Below the pieces are notes generated by a model. That model had not been told where the DNA came from. It was given only the letters and a program-made list of their open reading frames with translations, and ran no database searches. From NCBI RefSeq assembly GCF_009184895.1, contig NZ_WESE01000006.1, positions 124,501-188,500 of the forward strand: a stretch of 64,000 bases of DNA, given 5' to 3'. Each line of letters starts with the position of its first letter. Positions within the stretch are counted from its first letter, which is position 1. Source of the stretch: Nostocoides sp. F2B08. GTDB lineage: Bacteria > Actinomycetota > Actinomycetes > Actinomycetales > Dermatophilaceae. Shown here piece by piece: positions 17,282 to 25,081 of the stretch. Both the position numbers and the translations under genes were made by a program.

Positions 17282-19845
17282 GAGTCCTCCGCGTCCCTCT
17301 CCTGGGCGCGCAGCGCGCGTTCGACGGGGTCACGGTTCTCGGTGACGAGGCGCCGCAGGGACGGCTCGGCCTCGGTGTGCTCGGCGAGCCACGCGTCGGT
17401 GGCCTCGACGAGCTCACGCGAGGCCAGCGCCCGGGGGTAGAAGCCCTGGACGACAGCCTCGAGGATGGCGTGCGAACCCTTCTCCTCGACGTGCTGGAGC
17501 ATGTCGTGGAAGCGCCCGATGTAGGGGCGCAGGAGCTCCGGGTCCGCGCCGGGACGCCCGAAGCCGAGCGCGATCGCGCCGACGACGGCATTGGGCAGGT
17601 CGTTGCCGACGACCGCGGCCTCCCACGCCTCGGCCTTGGCCGGCGCGGTCGGGCGGGCGGCCCGGGCCCGCGCCGCGCGCTCACGGCCGGTGGCGGTGTC
17701 CTCGCGCTCGCGCTCGTCCCGGATGGCGTCGGCGTCGGCGTTCCCGGCGGCGGTCATCGCGGTGAGCAGCGTCCAGCGCATCTCGAAGTCGACGACGAGG
17801 CCCTCGAGGGTGCGCGAGCCGTCAAGCAGGGCGGCGGCGAACGAGGTGTCGTCGCCCTGGCCGGTCACCGCGCAGGAGGCCATCACGAGCTGCAGCTGGG
17901 CGTCGCTGCCCGGCTCGGCTTCGGTCGCGAGCTGCCAGAACGCGTCACGCACCCGGACCCGGGTCTCCTCGCGGCGGGCCGGCTCGACATACGAGAACAG
18001 CGCCGTCTGCAGCTGCTGGATGAGGGTGCGCAGCAGGGTCGAGTCGGTCTCGCCGGGGACAGTCTGCAGGACGAGGTCGATGAAGGACCGGGCCCCCATC
18101 TCCGCGTCCCGGGTCATGTCCCACGCCGAGGCGAGGAAGAGCGCCCGGGGCAGGGACGAGGTGAAGCCGCGCGGGTAGGTCAGGCCGGTCTCGAGCGAGT
18201 GCCGGTCGAGGCGGATCTTGCAGTAGGCGAGGTCGTCGTCGTTGACGAGGAGCAGGTCGGGCATGGGTCGCCCGACCAGCTCGGGCACCCCCGTGCTCGC
18301 GCCGTCGACGTCGATCTCGATCCGGTCGGTGCGCTCCAGACGCCCCCGCTCCACCGCATACAGACCGATCCCGAGACGGTGCGGGCGCAGCGTCGGGTGG
18401 CTCTGCGGGGCGGTCTGCTCGATCACGGCCGAGGTGATCGTCCCGGAGTCGTCGATGTCGAGAACGGGGCGCAGGGTGTTCACACCGGCGGTCTCCAGCC
18501 ACGCCGCCGACCAGGAGTGCAGGTCCCGACCGGAGGTGCGCTCGAGCTCGCGCAAGAGGTCGGCCAGGGTCGTGTTGCCCCACGCGTGGTCGGCGAAGTA
18601 GGCGCGCAGGCCGTCGCGGAAGGCCTCGCGGCCGACGTAGGCGACGAGCTGCTTGAGGACCGAGGCCCCCTTGGCGTAGGTGATGCCGTCGAAGTTGACC
18701 TCGACGTCACGCAGGTCGCGGATCTCGGCGACGATGGGGTGCGTCGTCGAGAGCTGGTCCTCGCGGTAGGCCCAGTCCTTCTCCATCGTCCCGAACGTCG
18801 TCCACGCGTCGGCCCACCGGGTGGCCTCCGCCTGGCAGGTCGTCGAGGCCCACTCGGCGAACGACTCGTTGAGCCAGAGGTCGTTCCACCATTTCATCGT
18901 CACGAGGTTGCCGAACCACATGTGCGCGAGCTCGTGCAGGACGGTCAGGGCGCGGCGCTCGACGAGCGCCTGCGGCACCTTGGAGCGGAAGACGTAGACC
19001 TCGTTGAAGGTCACGCAGCCGGCGTTCTCCATCGCGCCCATGTTGTACTCGGGCGTGAAGATCTGGTCGTACTTCTCGAACGGGTACTCGCAGTCGAACT
19101 CCTCCTCGAAGAACGCGAAGCCGCGCTTGGTCACGTCGAAGATGTTGTCGGCGTCGAGGTAGGGCGCGAGGGACTTGCGGCAGAAGATCCCGAGCGGCAC
19201 CTCGCCGCGGCGGCTGGTCACGCTGTCGCGGACGACGTCGTAGGGTCCGGCTACCAGGGCGGTGATGTAGCTCGAGATCCGCGGGGTCGGGGCGAACCGC
19301 CACACCGTGCGCGCCCCGCCGTCGGGTCCGGCGCCGGTCGGCTCCGGCTCGGGGGTGGGGGAGTTGGAGATCACCTGCCAGTGCGCCGGTGCGGTGACGT
19401 GCAGCTCGAAGCTCGCCTTGAGGTCGGGCTGCTCGAACACCGGGTACATGCGGCGGCTGTCGGGCACCTCGAACTGGCTGTACAGGTAGACCTCGCCGTC
19501 GACCGGGTCCACGAAGCGGTGCAGGCCCTCGCCGGTGTTCGTGTATGCGCCGGTCGCCCTGATCGTGACCGTGTTCTCGGGTGCCAGTCCGGGGAGCCGG
19601 ACCCGGGAGTCCGCGAAGTGGTCCGCGGGGTCGAGGGAGGCGCCGTTCAGCACGATCTCGTCGACGGACTCGCCGACGAAGTCGACGAAGGTCTCGGCTC
19701 CTTCCTCGGCCGTGAAGGCGATGGTGCTCGCCGTCGCGAACGTCTTCTCGTCGGTGGTCAGGTCGAGCTCGATCCGGTAGGTCGAGACCGAGACGAGAGC
19801 GGAGCGGGTGGACGCCTCGTCGCGGGTCAGGTTGGTGCCGGGCAC
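17278..19845 (-). CDS. pepN: Aminopeptidase N, M1 family
   Basis: 855 residues. Substrate-recognition motif GAMEN at 270-274 and zinc site HELAH at 304-308 with the third ligand Glu about residue 327 (NESFAEW). The length and the ERAP1-like C-terminal domain are typical of actinobacterial PepN. It removes N-terminal residues from peptides in the cytoplasm. The GTG at 19845 follows an excellent ribosome-binding site (GAAGGAGA) about 8 bp upstream, so the longer open frame to 20730 is rejected. It is the first gene of the leftward operon. Confidence 0.95.
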   Translation of the reverse strand: MPGTNLTRDEASTRSALVSVSTYRIELDLTTDEKTFATASTIAFTAEEGAETFVDFVGESVDEIVLNGASLDPADHFADSRVRLPGLAPENTVTIRATGAYTNTGEGLHRFVDPVDGEVYLYSQFEVPDSRRMYPVFEQPDLKASFELHVTAPAHWQVISNSPTPEPEPTGAGPDGGARTVWRFAPTPRISSYITALVAGPYDVVRDSVTSRRGEVPLGIFCRKSLAPYLDADNIFDVTKRGFAFFEEEFDCEYPFEKYDQIFTPEYNMGAMENAGCVTFNEVYVFRSKVPQALVERRALTVLHELAHMWFGNLVTMKWWNDLWLNESFAEWASTTCQAEATRWADAWTTFGTMEKDWAYREDQLSTTHPIVAEIRDLRDVEVNFDGITYAKGASVLKQLVAYVGREAFRDGLRAYFADHAWGNTTLADLLRELERTSGRDLHSWSAAWLETAGVNTLRPVLDIDDSGTITSAVIEQTAPQSHPTLRPHRLGIGLYAVERGRLERTDRIEIDVDGASTGVPELVGRPMPDLLLVNDDDLAYCKIRLDRHSLETGLTYPRGFTSSLPRALFLASAWDMTRDAEMGARSFIDLVLQTVPGETDSTLLRTLIQQLQTALFSYVEPARREETRVRVRDAFWQLATEAEPGSDAQLQLVMASCAVTGQGDDTSFAAALLDGSRTLEGLVVDFEMRWTLLTAMTAAGNADADAIRDEREREDTATGRERAARARAARPTAPAKAEAWEAAVVGNDLPNAVVGAIALGFGRPGADPELLRPYIGRFHDMLQHVEEKGSHAILEAVVQGFYPRALASRELVEATDAWLAEHTEAEPSLRRLVTENRDPVERALRAQERDAEDS

Positions 19846-19938
19846 GGGTGGAGATCTCCTTCGGGGCGGTGCTGTGAAAGGCCCAGCCATCCTTCCACGA
19901 GCCAGGACGGCGACGTGCATCGTGATTGGATGGGCGCC

Positions 19939-20625
19939 ATGACTGCGAGCACTGCTTCCGTCTCCGACACGAGTGATGACACTGCGCACGACGACACCTC
20001 GCGCGACGACACCTCGCGCGATGCCGCCGAGTTCTGGTTCGACCCGCTGTGTCCGTGGGCCTGGATGACCTCCCGCTGGATCATGGAGGTCGAGAAGGTC
20101 CGTCCGATCGACGTCACGTGGTCGGTCATGTCCCTGTCCGTGCTCAACGAGGGCCGGGACCTCCCCGAGGACTACCGGGCCATGCTCGACAACGGCTGGG
20201 GCCCGGTGCGGGTGGTCATCGCGGCCGCGAAGGAGCACGGACGCGACGTGGTCAAGCCGCTCTACGACGCCATGGGGGAGCGCATCCACCATCAGGGCAT
20301 GCAGGACCTCACCGCCGTCGTCGAGCAGGCGCTCGCGGAGGTGGGACTGCCGGCCGAGCTCGCCGACGTCGCGTCCGGTGACTCGGTCGACGACGAGCTG
20401 CGAGCCTCGCACGCGAGGGCGATGGAGCTCGTCGGCGACGACGTGGGCACGCCCGTCATCGCCGTCAACGACGTCGCGTTCTTCGGTCCCGTCGTGACCC
20501 CCGCCCCCAAGGGGGAGGCGGCCGGACGGCTGTGGGACGGCTGCGTCCTCGTCGCCGGGACCGAGGGCTTCTTCGAGCTCAAGCGGACTCGCACCGTCGG
20601 TCCGATCTTCGACACGACCGACTGA
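19939..20625 (+). CDS. DsbA-fold protein of the Rv2466c (mycothiol-dependent nitroreductase) family
   Basis: 228 residues. After a 28-residue acidic leader with a repeated DDTSRD unit comes FWFDPLCPWAWMTSRW, the start of the thioredoxin-like DsbA fold, and later GVPTS-like GTPVIAVND (cis-Pro loop) and FELKRTRTVGP. The family enzyme in M. tuberculosis reduces nitro-prodrugs using mycothiol and, as I recall, has CPWC; here the second cysteine is Ala (CPWA), leaving one catalytic Cys. An ATG at 19939 is chosen; 19930 is also possible. It lies between pepN and rpiB exactly as in mycobacteria. Confidence 0.87.
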   Translation: MTASTASVSDTSDDTAHDDTSRDDTSRDAAEFWFDPLCPWAWMTSRWIMEVEKVRPIDVTWSVMSLSVLNEGRDLPEDYRAMLDNGWGPVRVVIAAAKEHGRDVVKPLYDAMGERIHHQGMQDLTAVVEQALAEVGLPAELADVASGDSVDDELRASHARAMELVGDDVGTPVIAVNDVAFFGPVVTPAPKGEAAGRLWDGCVLVAGTEGFFELKRTRTVGPIFDTTD

Positions 20626-20635
20626 GAGGGCGGCC

Positions 20636-21109
20636 ATGACGCGTGTCCACATCGGTGGCGACCACGCCGCGTACGACCTGCTGAACGATCTCGTCGACAT
20701 CCTCGCGACCGACGGCCACGACGTCGTCAACCACGGGCCGTTCGAGTTCGATGCGGAGGACGACTACCCGGTCTTCGTCCTTCGCGCGGCCGAGGCGGTG
20801 GCCGCCGACCCGGATTCCTTCGGTGTCGTGCTGGGTGGGTCCGGCAACGGCGAGCAGATCGCCGCGAACAAGGTCGCCGGGGTGCGCGCCGCGCTGTGCT
20901 ACTCCGACGAGCTGGCTCGCCTGGCGCGTGAGCACAACGACGCCAGGGTGATCTCCATCGGTGCGCGGATGAACACCGTGGAGCAGGCCCGCACGATGGT
21001 GCGCACATTCTTGTCGACGCCCTTCAGCGAGGGTGAGAGACACAGCCGGCGGCTCGCGATGATCGCCGCCTACGAGTCCGACGGGACACTGCCCGAACCC
21101 GCTGAGTGA
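20636..21109 (+). CDS. rpiB: Ribose-5-phosphate isomerase B (RpiB/LacAB family)
   Basis: 157 residues. VHIGGDHAAYDL (substrate loop) and VLGGSGNGEQIAANKVAGVRAA (the GxGxG anion hole) mark the RpiB fold; DNA position and length match mycobacterial RpiB. It interconverts ribose-5-phosphate and ribulose-5-phosphate in the pentose phosphate pathway. The usual catalytic Cys position in the GGSG(N/I)G loop is occupied by Ser/Gly, as in mycobacterial enzymes. It begins 10 bp after the Rv2466c-like gene, so the two are co-transcribed. Confidence 0.93.
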   Translation: MTRVHIGGDHAAYDLLNDLVDILATDGHDVVNHGPFEFDAEDDYPVFVLRAAEAVAADPDSFGVVLGGSGNGEQIAANKVAGVRAALCYSDELARLAREHNDARVISIGARMNTVEQARTMVRTFLSTPFSEGERHSRRLAMIAAYESDGTLPEPAE

Positions 21110-21323
21110 CTTCTGCGCACTGTGACCGCCGTGGGCGATGGACGCGGGTCACTCCGGCGCACCGTCGGAGACGCCGAATACATCGCCAACAGCCCTGACC
21201 CGGCTCGGATCTCGAACGATGCGCTTCGGCGCCGTTACCGTTTCGTGTCCGACGGCCTTTCGCTCGGCAGCGCGCGCCCGTAGCATGACCTTCGTCCCTG
21301 GCTACCGTCACGAAGGTGTGTTA

Positions 21324-22442
21324 ATGATCGTCGACCACGAGCTGACGACGGACGCGCGCATCGCGCGACTGCCCGCCGTTCGCACCGTGCGAACGGTCCG
21401 CCGAGCCCTCGGCCCCATGGGCACCCAGCTGCTGGTCCTGACGATCACGCTGATCTGGACGGCCGTGACCTTCTACGGTCTGGTGGTCCACGAGCCACAC
21501 ACACCGTGGGCGTCACTCATCGCGATCGCCGTCTTCGCCGGGCTGTTCCTCGCCCCGCGCTATCTCATCGTCGCCTACGCGACGCTCCTGGCCGCCATGC
21601 TGTCCGCGCGGTTCGTCTTCGACAACACCAAGCCGGCCTTCCTCGGCGCGCTCGTCGTCTTCCTCGCCGTCGCGTCCCTGATGTTCTGGGTGGCCCGGTC
21701 CAGGGCGCGTATCGGGGTGCAGGGGATCGGCGGAGACCGGATCCTCGTCGACCTGCGCGACCGGCTCCGCCGGATGGGGGAGCTGCCGGCTCTGCCGCGT
21801 GGCTGGTCGGCCGAGTCGGCCGTCTACAGCGCAAACGGTGACTCGTTCTCCGGCGACTTCGCCGTCGCCTCGCTCAACCCGTCCTCCCAGCGTCTCGAGG
21901 TCGCGCTCGTCGACGTGAGCGGGAAGGGCACCAAGGCGGGCACCCGGTCGCTGCTCCTCTCGGGCGCCTTCGGCGGACTCCTGTCGGCCGTCTCACCCGA
22001 CGAGTTCCTCGGTGCCGCCAACGGCTTCCTCGGTCGACAGAAGTGGCGTGAAGGTTTCGCCACCGCGGTCCACGTCGCCGTCGACCTCGAGACCGGCGCC
22101 TACTCCGTCGGATCCGCCGGCCACCCACCCGCGCTGCACCTGTGCGCCTCGTCCGGCGGCTGGTCGATGGTCCCGGCCGGCGGCCCGCCGCTCGGCATCG
22201 TCGACGATTTCCACTACCGCCGCGTCGAGGGTGTCCTCGCCAAGGGCGATGCCCTCATGCTCTACACCGACGGACTCATCGAGGACCGCGACAGCGAGCT
22301 CGACGACGGAATCGACCGTCTGCTCGGCCAGGCCGAGCGGGGCCGATCCGTCGGGTTCTCCGGACTGGCGGACCATGCATGCCGCGTCGCCCGCTCGGGA
22401 TCCTCCGACGACCGCGCCGCGGTCGTCATCTGGCGCGAGTGA
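21324..22442 (+). CDS. Membrane-anchored PP2C-type (SpoIIE/RsbU) serine phosphatase
   Basis: 372 residues. Three to four membrane helices at about residues 30-120 are followed by a PPM/SpoIIE domain (SGDFAVASLN, VALVDVSGKGTKAGTRSLLLSG, VGSAGHPPALHL, ALMLYTDGLIEDRD), with the metal-binding Asp residues in place. Such proteins dephosphorylate anti-anti-sigma factors, but no partner switch genes are visible here. An ATG at 21324 follows GAAGGTG. The last codons overlap the trmB GTG by 4 bp. The 214-bp gap upstream holds no other feature I recognise. Confidence 0.85.
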   Translation: MIVDHELTTDARIARLPAVRTVRTVRRALGPMGTQLLVLTITLIWTAVTFYGLVVHEPHTPWASLIAIAVFAGLFLAPRYLIVAYATLLAAMLSARFVFDNTKPAFLGALVVFLAVASLMFWVARSRARIGVQGIGGDRILVDLRDRLRRMGELPALPRGWSAESAVYSANGDSFSGDFAVASLNPSSQRLEVALVDVSGKGTKAGTRSLLLSGAFGGLLSAVSPDEFLGAANGFLGRQKWREGFATAVHVAVDLETGAYSVGSAGHPPALHLCASSGGWSMVPAGGPPLGIVDDFHYRRVEGVLAKGDALMLYTDGLIEDRDSELDDGIDRLLGQAERGRSVGFSGLADHACRVARSGSSDDRAAVVIWRE

Positions 22443-23122
22443 CGGTCCACGGCACTGAAGGCCCCGCGCGTGACTGGATCCGCTCGTACGCGGCCCGGCG
22501 CGGGCGCCGCTCGGCCCTGACCCAGGAGCGGATGGCGCGCTTCCTCCCGCAGCGACGGATCCCCGAGGGTCCCCTCGACCAGGAGGCCGCGTTCGGGCGG
22601 GTCGCTCCGTTGGTCCTCGAGATCGGGTGCGGCCACGGAGCGGCGGCCATCGCATACTGCCGGACCCACCCGGACCACGACCTGCTGGCGGTCGACGTGC
22701 ACACCCCGGGCGTCGCCCGGATGATGGCGGCCGCCGACGAGGCCGACGTGCCGAACCTGCGGGTCGCGATGGGGGACGCTGTGTTTCTGCTGCGGGACCG
22801 GCTGACACATGGATCGCTGCACGCGGTTCACCTGTTCTTCCCCGACCCGTGGCCCAAGAAGGGGCACGCCAAGCGACGGTTCGTCTCGGCGCTCACTCTC
22901 GACCTGATCGCAGACCGACTCGCTCCCGGCGCGGCGCTGCTCGTCGCGACCGACCAGGACCACTACGCCGAGCACACGCTCGCTGCGCTCGAGGGGCACG
23001 ATGGGCGCTGGGACGTCGTCGTGGGGGAGCGGCCGACGTGGCGACCGACCGACGGCTTCGAGGCCAAGGGCCTGCGCGCCGGACGCGTCATCCACGACAT
23101 CCGCGCGACACGTCCTGGCTGA
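22439..23122 (+). CDS. trmB: tRNA (guanosine(46)-N7)-methyltransferase
   Basis: 227 residues. SAM-binding VLEIGCGHGAAAIAY, the LLAVDVH acidic strand and the family hallmark FFPDPWPKKGHAKRRF are present. It methylates G46 of tRNA. The GTG at 22439 overlaps the phosphatase stop (GTGA), giving translational coupling between a signalling phosphatase and a tRNA modification enzyme. It stands just upstream of two tRNA genes, which may be coincidental. Confidence 0.93.
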   Translation: MTVHGTEGPARDWIRSYAARRGRRSALTQERMARFLPQRRIPEGPLDQEAAFGRVAPLVLEIGCGHGAAAIAYCRTHPDHDLLAVDVHTPGVARMMAAADEADVPNLRVAMGDAVFLLRDRLTHGSLHAVHLFFPDPWPKKGHAKRRFVSALTLDLIADRLAPGAALLVATDQDHYAEHTLAALEGHDGRWDVVVGERPTWRPTDGFEAKGLRAGRVIHDIRATRPG

Positions 23123-23288
23123 TCCGCGTTTGGTGCGAAGTCATCAGTTCGGCGTGATGTCTCGCACCGGTGGGGGGCGCAACGCACCGGTTGCCGGGTC
23201 TGTCGGGGTAGCCGGACGCCGACGTCACGTTCCGCCCTCCTTCGTCGGGTGGTCCGCTCCGTCTCCCGGCATCCGGCTCCCCGACAGC

Positions 23289-23323
23289 AGGACGAAGTCG
23301 ACGCTGGCGCGTCGCTTCGTCCT
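23289..23323 (-). terminator. Hairpin terminator of tRNA-Pro
   Basis: AGGACGAAG-T-CGACG, a 6-nt loop and CGTCGCTTCGTCCT form a 14-bp stem with one bulge, starting 5 nt beyond the tRNA 3' end on the minus strand. The T-run is weak, as is common in GC-rich actinobacteria. Confidence 0.7.
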
Positions 23324-23328
23324 CGCCG

Positions 23329-23402
23329 TCGGGGTAGCCGGATTTGAACCGGCGGCCTTCCGCTCCCAAAGCGGACGCGCTACCAACCTGCGCCATACCC
23401 CG
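23329..23402 (-). tRNA. tRNA-Pro (anticodon TGG)
   Basis: 74 nt on the minus strand. Acceptor stem CGGGGTA/TACCCCG, D-arm with GCGCAGGTTGGTAGCGC, anticodon stem TCCGC/GCGGA enclosing the loop TTTGGGA (anticodon TGG), and T-arm GCCGGTTCAAATCCGGC. CCA is not encoded. Parts of its 3' end are repeated in the following 130 bp (see findings). Confidence 0.95.
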
Positions 23403-23533
23403 GTGCCGAGCGGGCGCATCATCGTGTGGAGCCCGACGAAGCGGGGACCGATGGACGATTTCACCGAGCGCGGCAGCGGCCATTAGGCTAGCCCTTGCTG
23501 TCAGTGCGGCCAAACGGCTGCTCGACCGCGCCC

Positions 23534-23604
23534 GCGGGTGTAGCTCAATGGTAGAGCCCCAGTCTTCCAAACTGGCTACGCGAGTTCGATTCTCGTCACC
23601 CGCT
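23534..23604 (+). tRNA. tRNA-Gly (anticodon TCC)
   Basis: 71 nt. Acceptor stem GCGGGTG/CACCCGC, D-arm GCTCAATGGTAGAGC, anticodon stem CCAGT/ACTGG with loop CTTCCAA (anticodon TCC), T-arm with GTTCGATTC. It lies 67 bp upstream of the trigger factor gene. Confidence 0.95.
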
Positions 23605-23671
23605 CCATCCCGGGCCCGACCCCCTGTCAGGGTCCCTGCCGATACCCGATCCCAACCCTGGAGTTCCTGCT

Positions 23672-25078
23672 GTGAAGAGCGACGCCGAGAAGCTCAGCCC
23701 GACCCGCGTCAAGATGACCGTCGAGGTCCCTTACGACGAGCTCAAGCCGAGCATCGACGCCGCCTACAAGACCATCGGATCCCAGATCCAGGTGCCCGGT
23801 TTCCGCCGCGGCAAGGTCCCGGCCCGCATCATCGACCAGCGCATCGGCCGTGGCGCCGTCCTGCAGGAGGCCGTCAACGAGGCGATGCCGCAGTTCTTCG
23901 GTCAGGCCATCGAGGAGCAGCAGGTGCGCGCCATAGGTCAGCCGAGCGTCGAGATCACGCAGGTCCCCCTCGAGGAGGGCCAGGAGCTCACCTTCACGGT
24001 CGAGACCGACGTCCGCCCCGAGGTCGAGCTGCCGAGCCTGGACGACCTCACCCTCGAGGTGGCCGACGCCGTCGCCGACGACGACGAGGTCGAGGAGCGC
24101 CTGACGACCCTGCGCGAGCGCTTCGGCAGTCTCGTGGGTGTCGAGCGGGCCGTCGAGGACGGCGACTTCGTCTCCATCGACCTCAGCGCGTCCGTCGACG
24201 GCGAGGAGGTCGACTCCGTCTCCGGTGTCTCCTACGAGGTCGGCTCCGGCAACATGCTCGAAGGCATGGACGAGGCGTTGGTCGGGCTCAGCGCCGGCGA
24301 GAGCAAGGACTTCACCGCGCCGCTCGCCGGTGGCGACCGCGCCGGTCAGGTGGCCGACTGCACCGTGACGGTCCAGTCCGTCAAGGTCCGCGAGCTGCCC
24401 GAGGCCGACGACGAGTTCGCCCAGATGGCGTCGGAGTTCGACACCCTCGAGGAGCTCAAGGCGGATCTGGTGAACCAGGCCGAGCAGGCGGCGAAGTACC
24501 GCCAGGGCATCGAGGCCCGCGACAAGCTCGTCGAGCACCTTCTCGAGGTCGTCGACGTGCCCGTCCCGGATGCCATCGTCGAGGCCGAGGTGCACTCGCA
24601 CCTCGAGGGCGAGGGTCGGCTCGAGGACGACGAGCACCGCGCCGAGGTCGACGAGAGCACCCGCCGCTCGCTCAAGCTCCAGTTCATCCTCGACAGCCTC
24701 GCCGAGAAGAACGACGTGCGAGCCGAGCAGGGCGACCTCGTCGAATACCTCATCATGCAGGCCCAGCAGTACGGCATGGACCCGAACCAGTTCGCCCAGG
24801 CCGTCGACCAGCAGGGTCAGATCCCGGCCATCGTCGGTGAGGTCACCCGCCGCAAGGCGCTCGCCTCGCTGCTCGAGTCCGTCAGGATCACCGACGCCAG
24901 CGGCAACCCGGTCGACCTCGACGCGCTCGTCCCGGGTGGCGAGGACGACGAGCTCGAGGACTCCGAGCCGGACGATGAGGTCGACGTCGTCGACGCCGAG
25001 GTGAGCGACGAGACCACGGACGCAGACGCCGCCGTCGAAGACACCGCCGCCGCAGACGACACCGAATCGAAGGCCTAG
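23672..25078 (+). CDS. tig: Trigger factor (ribosome-associated chaperone and prolyl isomerase)
   Basis: 468 residues. The N-terminal ribosome-binding signature GFRRGKVP is at residues 43-50; the FKBP-type isomerase domain lies around 160-240 (ERAVEDGDFVSIDLSA, GMDEALVGLSAGE); a helical C-terminal chaperone domain follows, ending in a long acidic tail rich in Asp/Glu/Thr. The GTG start at 23672 fits the domain boundary. It guards nascent chains at the ribosome exit. It is upstream of clpP1P2 as in many bacteria, with an MFS gene inserted between them. A perfect 16-bp hairpin follows (25106-25140). Confidence 0.95.
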   Translation: MKSDAEKLSPTRVKMTVEVPYDELKPSIDAAYKTIGSQIQVPGFRRGKVPARIIDQRIGRGAVLQEAVNEAMPQFFGQAIEEQQVRAIGQPSVEITQVPLEEGQELTFTVETDVRPEVELPSLDDLTLEVADAVADDDEVEERLTTLRERFGSLVGVERAVEDGDFVSIDLSASVDGEEVDSVSGVSYEVGSGNMLEGMDEALVGLSAGESKDFTAPLAGGDRAGQVADCTVTVQSVKVRELPEADDEFAQMASEFDTLEELKADLVNQAEQAAKYRQGIEARDKLVEHLLEVVDVPVPDAIVEAEVHSHLEGEGRLEDDEHRAEVDESTRRSLKLQFILDSLAEKNDVRAEQGDLVEYLIMQAQQYGMDPNQFAQAVDQQGQIPAIVGEVTRRKALASLLESVRITDASGNPVDLDALVPGGEDDELEDSEPDDEVDVVDAEVSDETTDADAAVEDTAAADDTESKA

Positions 25079-25081
25079 GAC

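Noticed and set aside
17377-19938. Upstream extension of the Rv2466c-like frame
   Set aside because: It is antisense to pepN. The DsbA-fold homology begins at about 20020, and an ATG at 19939 is adequate.
19846-20730. N-terminal extension of pepN
   Set aside because: A GTG at 19845 has a strong ribosome-binding site; the extension is antisense to the Rv2466c-like and rpiB genes.
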